Part shown: positions 1-11,439 of the stretch, piece by piece
How positions within the stretch are numbered: position 1 is the stretch's first letter
Layout of the letters: every line of letters starts with the position of its first letter
Source of the DNA: Sperchopsis tessellata
Taxonomy: Eukaryota > Arthropoda > Insecta > Coleoptera > Hydrophilidae
Assembly (NCBI GenBank): GCA_033557685.1
Contig: JAWQRN010000034.1
Location: 1 to 47,900 of the forward strand
Reading direction: 5' to 3'
Length of the DNA: 47,900 bases
Position numbers and translations under genes: made by a program
Notes under the pieces: generated by a model
What the model saw: only the letters and a program-made list of their open reading frames with translations
Databases searched by the model: none
Told to the model about the DNA's origin: nothing

Positions 1-32
<32 letters not shown>
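1..32. repeat. (AT)n microsatellite
   Basis: Sixteen uninterrupted AT dinucleotides begin the window. The true left boundary lies outside it. Confidence 0.95.
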
Positions 33-34
<2 letters not shown>

Positions 35-329
35 CTTGTTTAATTAATCTATTTTATTATTTAGTGCAATAAAAGTACATATTAATTAAGTGTATTATTT
101 ATGAATTTTTCTTGTAAATTATATTTAATTGCTCATAAATGTCATATATCTAATTTAATTTTGGTTTTAATGAAATCTGATCTAAAATTTTTCTTTAGTT
201 TTTTCTTTTTGATGGGCACTATTGAATTCAAAAGTATACGGGGAGATTTCCCACAAAATAAAAACCCCCAAGAAATATGTCCGAATTTAACACTGTACAT
301 TTAAATTTAAATTTGCCTGGCGCCCCAAG

Positions 330-788
330 AAACTGTAATGCACCACTACAAACACGTCTAAAATAGTTCATAACCACTGCATTTAATATCCTCTTCTGTG
401 GTTCCTGTTGAACCCATATCTGTTTACCATACATAAATTTAGAATCCAAAACGATATTATACATAGTTTCTTTTGTACGTCCTTCATTTATGGTAATCAT
501 CCAAATAGAGCCACGTGCTTTTCGACCTACATTCATCCGTTTCTCAACCTCCTACCCTGTTCTTCCAGATCTTGAAAAAATGCTCTCTAGTTATGAAAAC
601 TTGTCCATTTGTTTAAGTATTCTACCTTTTACGCTAAATGCACATGTATTATTTGTTGCTTGTGACGAGCCATCTGACGTTGAGTGTAATTCACCAGCGT
701 GTTTATTTAATATCACTACATCATCAGAAGACATTAAAACATTCACTTTTCTACCATCGACTGTTACAACTCCCTTTCCAAACAATTT
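330..788 (-). mobile_element. LINE reverse-transcriptase fragment (C-terminal part)
   Basis: Read on the - strand from about 788 to 330, two consecutive frames give a decayed end of a non-LTR reverse transcriptase. The frames contain SSDDVVIL, a degenerate YxDD catalytic box, then a K-rich stretch, then KFS followed by a stop where FxYLGS would be expected. After that come TKETMYNIVLDSKFMYG and a later RILNAVVMNYFRRVCSG segment, which match the thumb/connection region of insect LINE proteins. Stops and frame changes make it a dead relic. Clade is uncertain. Confidence 0.6.
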
Positions 789-799
789 ATAAATGAAAA

Positions 800-1480
800 T
801 ATTAAAAATCTTAGGTAGTATTTTTTTTAATATTTGTTTTACAGTGTAATAACATAAAAATACTCCCTCTTAGAAGATTGTCTCAGAACAAGACAAATGG
901 CTAAATTATGCTGAAACATTAATAGAGAATGAAATGCACTCTATTTAAGTTTAGCTAGATATATTTGAGAGCCGGAAAAAGTTTTAGAAAGTATGGATAA
1001 CATTATAATTCAAATATGCAAGCTTCCGACAACAGTGAGCAATTTTATTCAGTTTTGCTTGATTGTCTTCACGAAAAGTGGCATTACGCAGCCTAAAGAT
1101 AAACAAAAAGATGCGGGACGTGTCCTATACCGCTCTCCCCCCATCACTTCTCCACTCAACAATGGTTTAATCAAAACTCTTGTTGTCCCTAAGTTTGCGT
1201 TTCCCGCAGACAAGAATGTGATTTATTGTCCAAATGACTTGTGAATTATGCATAATCCTTATAGAATTCGAAATCGCAGATTTTATGATTTGTTTTAAGG
1301 TAAATATAACACAGGAATAATTGTAAATACAAAACAAAGCGTTGTTTTACATATTAATTTATTCACATAATTCCACATACGAATTTGCTATAACAAACAA
1401 TACAGTTAACATTTATAAAACATGAAAATTAATTTCTAAAAATGATACAATAAAAGCCTGGTTGGCTTAAACTGTTTCTT
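800..1480. other. AT-rich stretch without recognised gene
   Basis: No convincing coding region, RNA gene or repeat boundary was seen. A short open frame at 993-1244 on the + strand has no recognisable motif and is probably chance. Confidence 0.5.
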
Positions 1481-1604
1481 TTTTTTACTGATCATCAACG
1501 ACGAACAAATTTATAACAATTGAATATGAATTATGTACTTTTCTAAAACTTTGACTCGTAATTTCGCCTACTTTAGTGGTTAGGAATCTACATTGTGCTA
1601 TATA

Positions 1605-3320
1605 GTGGGTTAGCCAAAAAGTAATTACGTTTTTTTCAATGTAAATAAAAGGAAAATTTTTCATGGGAAACAAAAACATTATTAAAAAATATATTGTCCA
1701 TTTTATTCGATTAACTTTTGCCATCTTTCAGGCAACTTCATGATTCCAGCACAAAAAAGTTCCAAAAACGATTTGATATCCCTCATCAACAATTAAGGTT
1801 TTACCATTCAAGGAGTTTTGCAAAGACCGAAACAAATGGTAGTCAGATGGTACCAGGCCTGGCAAATATGATGGATGTGGTAATACACCCCAACCAAGCT
1901 GCGATAATTTTTGACGAGCGACCAAACTTGTATGTGGTCTAGTTTTAGCATGGTGAGACACCTTTGCGATTTTTCAATTCTGGACTTTCCTGTTTGATGG
2001 CGTCATTTCTTCTTCTTCCAGTGCTTATCCTTAATCGGATGTTAGCAATCCACATACTTATTTTAATTTTATCAACGGCAGCTTGAAATAATTCAGTAGT
2101 TGTAGTGTTGAACCAGGTCCTTAAATTTGGGAGCCAAGAGATTCTACGCCTTCCAGGCCCTTGTCTTCCTTGTACTCTCCCTTGCAGTACCAGTTGTAAT
2201 AATATATCTCTCTGAGTTTTTCATTATGTGACCAAGGTATTGTAATTTTCTGGATTTAACCGTTTTGACAATTTCCGTTTCCATCTTCACACTTCTTAAG
2301 ACTTCTTTATTGGTTACGTGTTGTGTCTATGGGATTCTTAGTAAGCGTCTGTACATCCATAGTTCGAAGACTTCTAATTGCTTTGTTGTAGCCTCCGTCA
2401 GGGTCCAAGCCTCCACACCGTACAATAAGACCAGTAGTACATATCATCTCATGAGCCTCTATTTAGCGTTTAATTTTGAATGATGTTTGCTTAGGATGGG
2501 TAAAATCTTAGCAAATGCTTCTTAATTGTGAATTGATACAAGTTCCGAGATAAGTAAATTTTTCTACCTGCTCTATTTCATCATTGTTCAAGAGCAATCT
2601 TTCTTGTGCCTTTTTACTAATTACCATAAACTTTGTTTTCTTAACGTTAATCTTTAGCCCATATGAGTCGCTAATCTCTGCTATTTTATTTATCAGGACT
2701 TGTATATCATTTATTGACTCTGCGAATATGATGGTGTCATCAGCATACCTTTTATTATTTAACCGTTCCCCATTTATAGAAATTCCCCGATGTGCAGCGT
2801 GAAGTCCTTCATCGAAAATGTATTCTGAATATAAATTAAATAAAGTAGGTGATAAGATGCATCCCTGACGGACTCCGCGTTGTATTGCAATTTTTTCTGA
2901 GTTTTTGCCTATTCTGATGTCAACAGTTTGGCCCTAGTATAAATACTCGATGATGCGTACGTCTTTATCATCTAATTCCATTTCTTTTAAAATGCCCAGT
3001 AACTTTGAATGCATTGTGTCGAAAGCCCTTTCATAGTCTATGAAGAAGGAATACACATCGCAGTTAACATCACAACACCTCTGAATTAACATCTGGGTGC
3101 AATACAGTGCTTCTCTTGTTTCTAGGGCGTATCTTAAGCCAAAATATAACAAACCAATTCTGACTCTCATTAAACAAATTTTTATGAGTTTGCGCAGTAT
3201 TTTTTCAAGCTGTCACATTATATAATGAATATCTGGTTTAAAATGAAATTGTTGCATTTCAAGTCATGTACATATGTCTATCTATTAGAAAAATATGTAA
3301 ATACTTTTTGGCTAACCAGA
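1605..3320 (-). mobile_element. mariner-type transposon, interrupted by a LINE and missing most of its transposase
   Basis: The two ends carry matching inverted repeats: TTAGCCAAAAAGTAATTAC at the left (from about 1610) and its near reverse complement ending in GGCTAACC at about 3302-3318. Each end is flanked by TA (1603-1604 and 3321-3322), the target duplication typical of mariner. Between about 2002 and 1690 the - strand encodes the C-terminal part of a mariner transposase: IKQESPELKNRKGV, then RPHTSLVARQKL, a PSDYHLFRSLQNSLNGKT block and RWQKLIE. A stop-rich patch lies at the catalytic HDNARPHT position. The N-terminal two thirds of the transposase is absent and a LINE fragment sits in its place. 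Confidence 0.85.
2003..3175 (-). mobile_element. RTE-like LINE, 5'-truncated, nested in mariner
   Basis: The - strand encodes a continuous but interrupted reverse transcriptase. It runs from LETREALYCTQMLIQRC through FIDYERAFDTMHSKLLGIL (first catalytic Asp), RGVRQGCILSPTLFNLYSE, KRYADDTIIFAES (YADD box) and KFTYLGTCIN. Its 3' end lies near 2005 with a GAAGAAGAAG tail. It has an in-frame stop after IIEYLY and several later ones, so it is inactive. The fragment sits inside the mariner at 1605-3320 and is therefore the younger insertion. RTE/CFDP2-like affiliation rests on the FIDYxxAFD and RGVRQGCxLSPxLFNLYSE signatures. Confidence 0.85.
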
Positions 3321-3449
3321 TAGTAACTTAGATTATTCAACTCCACGGATAACATTTCTAAAGGAGAACATCAATACAGATAAATACTAAATGTTATGAA
3401 ATTGTTGAGCTACATCACATTGGATGCTGATTGGAAGATACTTTTTTTA

Positions 3450-3780
3450 CATAAATAGGTCTAAGTTGGATTATGACTGCATCGCGTATGGTTCTTCTGC
3501 AAAACTCTAAACTAGACCCCATACACCACCAGTGAATTTGACTAGTTACTGGTGCCTTCCGCACCAGTTCTGTTGAATGTTTAAAAGTGTGACGAGTGGT
3601 GAATCGTCTCTTAATATGTTTAGAAATTTCCTTCTTGCCTGTATGAATATTGTTTCCGGGGGGAAACCGTGTAGATGCTCTGACAAGTGTCTCCTTCTTG
3701 CCTCCTATACATCCATGCTAAAGACTATGACTACATCCCTCTTACCGATCTATCTTCCACACACATGATCTGACTAGTCA
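3450..3780 (+). mobile_element. Jockey/R1-type LINE relic
   Basis: The + strand encodes RSKLDYDCIAYGSSAKL. After a frame change come DPIHHQ and TGAFRTSSVEC, the motif series found just after the reverse-transcriptase core of Jockey/I-group LINEs. The reading frame breaks repeatedly. A short open frame at 3577-3768 overlaps it and may be a shifted continuation. Confidence 0.6.
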
Positions 3781-3789
3781 TCTCACTCC

Positions 3790-4390
3790 AATAAAGATAA
3801 AAACACTTAATTACTATTTGCATTATCAACCTCCTATATTACCTAGAAACCAAAATTCCCAATAAAGCCCCATGACAGATACCAAGGTCCAAAGTTTTAC
3901 AAATTTCACAAAAAACGACACTTCTGCTTTTTAAGCTCTTTTTAGCCCTAAAGTATGTACTAATATTGGCCCTAAAATCTAAAAACAGTACATTTGAGGT
4001 GGGGTCTGATAGTATGAGTGGTGTCCGGTCCATAACTGCATATATAACTAAAAAATTTCCAGGTATATTGGTTCACTATAATTTGACGATCATGTATGCT
4101 AAATCTAAAGAGTTACGGACCATTTTGCTACACCGGTAAATGAGCATCCTGATTAGGTAGCCAATAAAGCAACTATCAAGTAGCAGTATTTGGTTTAAAA
4201 GTTTGGGTAGAAAACATACAAATTATTAAATATAATGAATTCTCGTAGTATAAAATTCTCATGATGAACAGTTGGAAAAGAAAATAAATTAAATGGAGTA
4301 CCTAGAGTAACAAATTCGACGACAAAGACATTTGACAAACCATGTTCAGGTCCAATGAACTATCGAGCACACCCGTAGAGGCATTTTACT
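3790..4390. other. AT-rich stretch without recognised gene
   Basis: No reliable coding or repeat signal was seen. The open frame at 4033-3839 on the - strand has no recognisable motif. Confidence 0.4.
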
Positions 4391-4399
4391 CAGATATTA

Positions 4400-6150
4400 A
4401 ACCTTTTAAACAAAAAGGAATGGATGAATGAAGAAATCCTAAAATGTATGAAAGAAAGAAGAAAGTAGATAAACTCAGGTGGGACAAAGTCCGCAGAAAA
4501 AACAGACAAATTAAGAAGAGAGTCCGGGAAGCAAAGGAAGCATGGCTCAACGCATAATGCCAAGAAATTGAATATTTGGACAGCAAGTGACAGTTTTAAT
4601 TTGCATAAGAAGATAAAAGAGGTCGCAGGAACGTATAGACCGGGAGTAGCTGGAAAACTAGTGGATCAGGATGGAAAAGTAATACTTGGAAAACAGGATA
4701 GAGTCCAGGCCTGGCAATAATATATATAACCCTTTTAAAAGGCGAAAAACACGCCTTAACAGAAGACACATGCAACTCTGGCCCAGAATTTTCATGGAAA
4801 TTATTAAATTATTGGACATTAATTCTATGGACATAATAATAAAAGTCTTCAATATAATATACAACACCGGGGAAATCCCAGAGAATTGGCTGAAGTCAAC
4901 ATTTGTTTCTATTTCGAAAAAACACACAGCCCAAACTTGCGGTGCATTATAAGACATTTTATAAAAACTTTCCTGAAAATTATGCATAGCCGTTTATGCC
5001 GCTGATGCGAGGAACAAATGTCTAACGCCCAATTTAGCTGTAGGAACACCTTGGGGGCTAGGGAAGAGGTTTTTATAAAGCAAGTCCTGTTTAAGAGATG
5101 TAAGGATATAAACTGTGATATATATACCTGCTTCATAGATTACGAGAAGGCCTTCGATATAGTTAAACACGCAAAGCTTATCGACATTCTTACAGAGACG
5201 GACATTGACGAGAAAGACGTCAGAATTATTAAAAATCTCTATTTGAACCAAAAAGCAAGCATCAAGATTGAAGGAACGAACTCGGAGAGCGTAGCCATAC
5301 AGAGAAGAGTCAGGCAAGGATGCGTGTTGTCTCCTATGCTGTTTAACCTATATTCAGAAAAGATATTTAAAAAAGCGCTAAACGAGGTCGATTGAAGTTA
5401 ACGGAAAACAACTGAACAACTTAAGATATGCGGACGAAGCGGTCATATTTGCAGGCAACATGGAGAGACTACAATAGCTCTTGAATAGCATAACATCTGC
5501 AAGCAAACGATATGGACTGAACATAAAAGTAAAAAAACTAAGTTCATGGTCATTAGTAGAAACATCATAAACCATGGGAGACTAATGCTGCATGTTGCAG
5601 AGATAGAAAGGGTAGACATGTTTACATACCTGAGAAGTTTTCTGAATGCACAATTGTACCATTCGATCGAAATAAAAAGTCGGATACCCAGAGCAGCATT
5701 CAGGAAAATCAGTAAAGTTTTAAACAGTCCCAGTCTTACTTACACTTAGACTAGTTAAGTGCTATGTCTTTCTGGTACTTTTAGAGGCTTGGACCTTGAC
5801 GGAGGCCTCCACGAATAGACTAAACGCGTTCGAAATGTGTACGTAGAGAATGATTCTTAGAATACCCCGAATGGATCATATTACCAACGAGGAGGTTTTA
5901 AGGAAGATGAAAGTAGATAGATTAGTGGTAAGGACGGTAAAAAAAGAAATCTGGAGTATTTGGGTCACATAATGAAACACCCAGAGAGATTCGAGCTATT
6001 ACATCTGATATTCCAAGGAAAGGTGAAAGGCAGGTGAGAACCTAGAAGAAGGAGGATTTCAAAGTTGAAGAACTTAAGAACATGGTTTAACACAACAACC
6101 ACTGAATTGTTCCGTAATGCCGCTAACAAAGTTAAATCTGGCGATTAAAA
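4400..6150 (+). mobile_element. RTE-like LINE with degraded ORF
   Basis: The + strand carries most of the C-terminal half of a LINE polyprotein in several broken frames. The order is a WMNEEILKCMKERRK linker and GEIPENWLKSTFVSISKK; FIDYEKAFDIVKHAKLIDIL, RRVRQGCVLSPMLFNLYSEK and LRYADEAVIFAG at about 5130-5450 (YADD changed to YADE); then MFTYL, LEYLGHIMKHPERFELL and TWFNTTTTELFRNAANKV. The longest intact block is 5018-5395. Loss of the second catalytic Asp, plus many stops, shows it is dead. The 3' end is near 6150. Confidence 0.85.
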
Positions 6151-6258
6151 GACCCCTAGGGGCGCTAGCATCGAATCCAAGGTGGCCGTCAGATGGTAGA
6201 TAGATTGCATTGTTTATATTGCTTGATACATGTTTATGCTGTGATAAAGTACTTAAAT

Positions 6259-6500
6259 TTAATTCACTTCCCATAATGTTTGAGCCAGCGGTTGATATCG
6301 TTGGTATTATGAATTATGTGGGTGATTTAAAAAGACCATTTCTTGAGGAATCGGCAATTATCAAGGCAAATCACCTAACCGAATGTGGCATGATAGCAAG
6401 GACGGACGCCGAGATCCAAATATTTTGTTTGTGTCTGCAAACATCGCATTTGGATCAGAGGCCTCATGAAATAAATGTTAAATTATTCTCCAGTAGTTAG
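6259..6500 (+). pseudogene. exon-like frame of unknown, possibly transposon-derived protein
   Basis: Open frame whose second half reads KANHLTECGMIARTDAEI and QTSHLDQRPHEINVKL. The HxxECG and LQTSHLxxxPHEI patterns remind me of insect proteins that carry a SWIM-like zinc-binding region downstream, but that region is not seen here and the recollection is weak. It ends at a stop, follows directly after the LINE at 4400-6150 and has no clear splice sites. It may be a truncated domesticated or mobile gene. Confidence 0.3.
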
Positions 6501-6759
6501 CATTCTCTTAGATTCACCTCTTGTAAAGATACTGACTTAAATATGATGTCGATGATGCTACCTATTGAAAACTACAGTAGGTAGGCAACTGCAGTAGGTT
6601 TGCCTTCCTTTTAGTAAATTATACATTTTGTGTAGGCATGCAGTATAAAATTACCTAGGTAGGCACTAGGCATATCAATAAAAGATTTCCTATATACAAA
6701 TCAAAAGATGTTATAGGTTATGATACAAACATGTGTAGATGTCTTGACTAATTATATGT

Positions 6760-7008
6760 CTAGTGTAAATACAGATATTGAATAATACACTTATCAAAAT
6801 AGAAAAAATAGTCAGGTTTTAAATGTTCTCCACACACGACCATTGTTTTTGATACTTTCTTCCTAATTTTCAACAGATGTAACCTTACTTTTCGTACGGT
6901 GTTGTCCTTGGGAAATATATGGAAAGCAAAGCCACCATTTGCTTTACTGTCACACTGAGGCACCGAACAATATTTACTTCCCTTCCTTGCTACGTTTTTA
7001 AGTTCCAC
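6760..7008 (-). CDS. THAP-type zinc-finger N-terminal fragment
   Basis: Starting at the ATG at 7008, the 82-residue frame has the C2CH layout of a THAP DNA-binding domain: C-SVPQ-C near residues 14-19, 39 residues, then CGEH. FHIFPKD matches the conserved FxxFP block and KPDYFF matches the usual KPxDF. The invariant tryptophan expected between these blocks is missing: the sequence reads RKVRLHLLKIRKK, which looks like a small shift away from KKWLHLLKIRKK. The frame stops soon after the zinc finger and no following exon was identified. It may be the first exon of a THAP gene, or a decayed P-element/THAP relic; the lost Trp favours the latter. Confidence 0.6.
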   Translation of the reverse strand: MELKNVARKGSKYCSVPQCDSKANGGFAFHIFPKDNTVRKVRLHLLKIRKKVSKTMVVCGEHLKPDYFFYFDKCIIQYLYLH

Positions 7009-7019
7009 ATGAACTATTG

Positions 7020-8870
7020 TTTACTTTTCTGTCGTCCCATCCATTGCGAAATGCACGCTTAACAGATGTAACAACTGAAAACTATCCACCATCTGAGGGT
7101 TGCAGAGGTCAACCACTTTGCTTTTAATCGCAAATAGCCAACATCCGATATAGCATAGACACGCTAAGAGAAAGTATATTTTATGAATGCAATAATAATG
7201 TTAGATAAGAATCCTAATCTTTTTTACATTCAAAAATACATGAATAAATTAGAATCATATTCGGAAAGAGAGAGTAATTTGGATTATATCAAAGAACTTG
7301 CCGTTATAATACATTGCAAGTACAGTATTCCAAATGTAATTTAATACATGTAATTTTTTTAGTTAAACATGTAACAATCGTATATTTCTTAAACTGACAT
7401 ATGTGTGCCTTGACTTTCTACATACATAAAATTTATAAAAAAAAATTACAGTATATTCACTCTATAGGCATGGGAACGAACAGAACGGTAAGTACAATTA
7501 GTTAATCACCCTGTGTAGTAGCATCTCCTGAATTCAACACCGAGATAGTATAATAATGTGGAGAAACGTATCATTTACGGTACGGGTAAGATAATAGGAT
7601 GAGGAGGGGAGGGGTAATTAACGCGTTAGCATCAAGCGAAAATCTAGAGTGGTTTTGTGATGATAGCAATCCATCATGCTGGAAAGCAGGTCAGTCAATG
7701 TATTCATCTTTGCTTAGGGTTACTTTGAAATAGCAGAAACAGGGGAAAGGGTTTCGACAACGTAAACTTCACACAAAGACAACCCCAAGTTAATAGCAAA
7801 AAATCATATTATCCTGTAAAGAAAGACGTTAAAAGCCACGACATTATAGTAATACAAAAATATTAACTCAAAATCAGTTTGGGTTCACCGGTTTTTATGA
7901 AGCCCTAAAATGCAAAACAGAAATTTGTTTTAGTTAATTAGACAATTATATCAACAGGTGAAATACATTTCTTTAAAGCAAGAGCAGAGAAGGTTCACAA
8001 ATAAGATTAATTTCAAAAAGAATTGTTAAATTCAAAAATTATTTTAAAGATAAAACTTTAAGCAGTAGAGAGACTTGAATATAACCTTCAATACGCTAAA
8101 TAAAATGTTAATGAGAAGTAAGGGCTTGAAAAAATTAAAATTACCTATAAACTTCTACTGCTTCAATAATCTCTCTAAGCACAAGATGGGGAGATATACA
8201 ATTAGATGGGAAAAAATTAGTCAATTTTGAGGAATTTTTTTAACTAAGAAATATTTATTCTACATTTATCAAACTGTAGGTATACTTTAACAGAATAATT
8301 AAGTATACAAAACAATTTTTTTAAATCAATTTATCATCAAAATGGCAGAGTGTTACTGCAAGTTTGCGGCGGAGGTTCCGAATCGGCGTGCAGTCTAGCT
8401 TCCCGTAGACTTTGATTTGTAACAAAATTCAAACATATTTTACAGTTGGAACGTGTGTAGTTTCTATTTGCCGGTAATTAAAATGAAGAAAATGTAAATT
8501 TAAAAAATGGCACGCATTTAAAGAAAAAAATCGAAATTTCAAGCAAAATTTCTGAAAAATATGTATTAAAAACGTAGTTTATTTTCTAATTTTACTGTAA
8601 CTAGAAGGTAATGATATTATCAATATTTCTACAAAGTTTGAACTCAATCGGTTAAATAGATATTGAGTAATTCTGCACGCCAATTTCGAAAATGCAGTTT
8701 TGAGAAAAACGCGTTTAAAGTTTCGACACATTATAAACCCGAGCGGTCAGACAAATATTAAAAATTCCACAAGGTTTCGATTTTTCAAATTTACCTTATA
8801 GTGCAAGCATGGATCTTAACAACCTCATTATTGCGTTTGGTATTCCAGTATTAATGATAAAATATATTAT
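7020..8870. other. intergenic stretch without recognised gene
   Basis: No gene-like frame was seen. A locally GC-richer block at about 8340-8480, followed by AAGTTTGAACTCAATCGG-type sequence to about 8760, looks like a non-coding repeat of unknown family. No terminal repeats could be defined. Confidence 0.4.
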
Positions 8871-8879
8871 ATTTTTATA

Positions 8880-9108
8880 GATGATGATATTAATAACCCA
8901 ATATACTTTTATGGAAAATTAAAGACATTTGTAAAGAAAGTGACCTTGAAAGATATACAGGCAATACGTGAGTCGGATGTCAAAGATGAAAATGATAAGA
9001 AAATTACCAAATTATTGAAGATGACGTACTTAAAGACATTAAGAAAACAAGTTGTAGAAGATTATTATAATACTCCGTTGGAAATATTGGTAGAAAGGTT
9101 GCCATGAA
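8880..9108 (+). pseudogene. orphan terminal-exon-like frame
   Basis: Directly after a TTTTTATAG acceptor-like site, an uninterrupted frame of about 75 codons runs from DDINNPIYFYGKLKTF through KKITKLLKMTYLKTL to PLEILVERLP and a TGA at about 9106. An AATAAA lies some 35 bases downstream (about 9139-9144). Composition is coding-like (rich in K, E, D, L). No homologue is recognised and no upstream exon was found. It could be the last exon of a + strand gene, a processed pseudogene, or part of a transposon. Confidence 0.3.
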
Positions 9109-9415
9109 AACTAAACACAAAAATATAAAAATTTAAAAAATAAATTTGACTTTAAAGAAAAACAAAACAAATAACACATAATGGCTTGTCATCAGCACCC
9201 TTGATGAAACCGTATTGAATGTAATCCTCAAAACACTGTCGGATCCAGGATTCCTTCTTCTTCTTGTAAGAGTATTAAACTCTTCAGGGTGATACACTAT
9301 ATTTGGCCCTCCCCCCTTACTCTTTTATTATAAGAGTTATAAAAAATTAACTACAAAAGTAGTAGGGTTTCTTTTATATATTTTTTAAATACTACTACTA
9401 CTTTTTTCTGATTTT

Positions 9416-11054
9416 AAATATATAAGGGTTGATAAGTCTAGCTGTATTAGTTTTTGACATATTGGATGTTGAAAATGCTCAAAATATTGACATTTGTTAG
9501 TATTATTTTATCAATATGGGTTATATAGAAAACGAAAAGTTTGAAACATTTTCCCATTACTTAAAAAAAAATATAAATAATAAAACTGCATATGGCCCAG
9601 CTACAAGTGAAAACACATTTTTGAACACTTATAGAAATTTAAGACATAGCAACAGTCGTAAAAAAATGCATAACACTACATTTTGCAACAGCATGAGGGT
9701 TTATAAATTATAAAAATTGTTCAAAATGGCAACCATTATTTAAAATATAAAGTTCATATCTTCTTCTTAAATCTTGTAGGAAGTTATTTTTGTCACAATT
9801 TAAATCATAAATTTCTCCCCTAATCTTATTTCTAATAGTTTTAACACATATTCAAATTATAGTTAACTTTGTCCTTTAAATATCCCCACAAAAATGCATC
9901 CAAAGGTGTTATACCAGGGCTGTTTGGCGGCCATGGAATGGGTCAGCCATTACCAATCTAAACGTCATATTGACCATTTAAATGATCACGAACATCCAAA
10001 ACTTTATATCCGTCCTGTTACCAAATTATGTGATGAAGCTCCTCGACAGAAAATTGTTGATCCAAAAGCTGTTCTACCCCTGGAAGAATAATTTCTAGAT
10101 ATGTTTCCCGTGTTAAGGTATAATAAAAATATAAATACCACACCAAACTTTAGGAGATTATCTACTAGACTTTTTAATTTGAACAACTGTTCTTTTTCGT
10201 TGATTTTTTGTTCTTTTTCGTTGATTTTTGTTCTCCCATGAACGTCTACTTTCCTGTTTAAAATCCCTTCTGTTGTAAACGGCGATTCATCTGTCCATAG
10301 GATGTGTTTGAAAAGTTATGGTTTTCTTCAAGTCTTTGGAGCATTTACAGGAAAAATTCCAATCTTTTCCGCATTTGACCTTTTGCAAGATCCTCTGAGC
10401 CGGTAACAATTTGTAAGGCCTATGTCCATGTTTTTTTTTAACATCCTTTGAATTATTTTTTGTTTCACGTAATGTAGCACGTAAACGAGTTTCAGTTTTT
10501 TTATTTACAGCGTTCAAACATCTCAAAACGACTATCCGCATACGACTATCAGAATACAGATTTTACTCATAGAGGCTTTGTTTTAAAATAAATGTTTAAA
10601 CTAGGGGTGCGGAAAAGCTTTAAAATTAATTTTAGTTTTTCTTTATGACTAAATTATGTCATAGTTACTTTCAAAATGAATCAAAATATCAAGATCTTCA
10701 TTCTTATTTGCTCTAGTGCCAAGTTTTTTTTTTTCTCTTAAGTCTGTTAGTATCTCTCAAATTTCTATAGTATTCAAAAAAGTATTTTCACTGGAGTCTG
10801 GGCGATTTAGATATAATGCTATATACTCTCTCCTCTTGCAGCTTTTTTGTTTTTATTGTTTTTTAAATAAAGGGGAAATATTTCAAATTTTTCGGCTTCT
10901 ATTTTAACCATTTTGATGAAATGATATTAACAAATGTCAAATAACAACAATAGTAATAAAGAAATAAGCTTTAAAATAATGAATATTTGGAGCATTTTCA
11001 AGGCTCAATATGTCAAAAACTATTACAGCTAGACTTATCAACCCTTATATATTT
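9416..11054 (-). mobile_element. mariner/Tc1-like transposon with long inverted arms
   Basis: The ends are inverted copies: AAATATATAAGGGTTGATAAG begins at 9416 and its complement ends at 11054, with similarity continuing for several hundred bases per arm. On the - strand the right arm starts an ORF near 10915 (EKFEIFPLYLKNNKNKKAARG). The central part (about 10541-9740) encodes a degraded transposase: HRPYKLLPAQRILQKVKC, a TDESPF-like catalytic block with a frameshift, FCGDI, then LQDLRRRYELYILNNGCHFE. The left arm, on the + strand, repeats the N-terminal coding segment (EKFETFSHYLKKNINNK, 9516-9713). The element is therefore rearranged and inactive. Exact ends are uncertain because the termini are AT-rich. 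Confidence 0.75.
9516..9713 (+). pseudogene. duplicated transposase N-terminus in the left arm
   Basis: A 65-residue frame starts at an ATG and includes IENEKFETFSHYLKKN and TFLNTYRNLRHSNS. It is the inverted-duplicate counterpart of the N-terminal segment on the opposite strand at about 10915-10720 (EKFEIFPLYLKNN). It reads toward the element centre and meets the 3' end of the oppositely oriented transposase near 9715-9740, so it cannot make a complete enzyme. Confidence 0.55.
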
Positions 11055-11439
11055 GAGATAAAAAAAAGATGTAAAAGAAAATGTAAAAGATATAGGATGC
11101 TCCTTTTGAAAAAATCGCCTCTATTCTTATACCACGTGACCTATACAGGCAATTCTTTTTTAAGTATTATTTAAAAAAATATTGATAAATCACTTCAACT
11201 TTGTATTTAACTTTTTTATATAGCTCTTCTAACAAATGTGCACACCGTGTGTCCGTTTGGTAATGCCGCTCTCAGAAGTTCTACCCGGATGCACATCACT
11301 CGAAAGCTTATCAAAGTGTTCATAACCGGCATATTGTTTATTTGTTCTTTTATTACACATTTTTCCATCTTCAAATTAATGCTAATTAGTAAACATTAAA
11401 GAAAACATATGCTCTTAACTCCCTGAACACGTAACTCAA

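Noticed and set aside
4658..4987. 109-residue frame on the - strand
   Set aside because: Shadow of the LINE linker and polymerase start encoded on the + strand (GEIPENWLKSTFVSISKK).
5018..5395. 125-residue open frame as a host gene
   Set aside because: It contains FIDYEKAFD and RQGCVLSPMLFNLYSE, reverse-transcriptase blocks of a decayed LINE.
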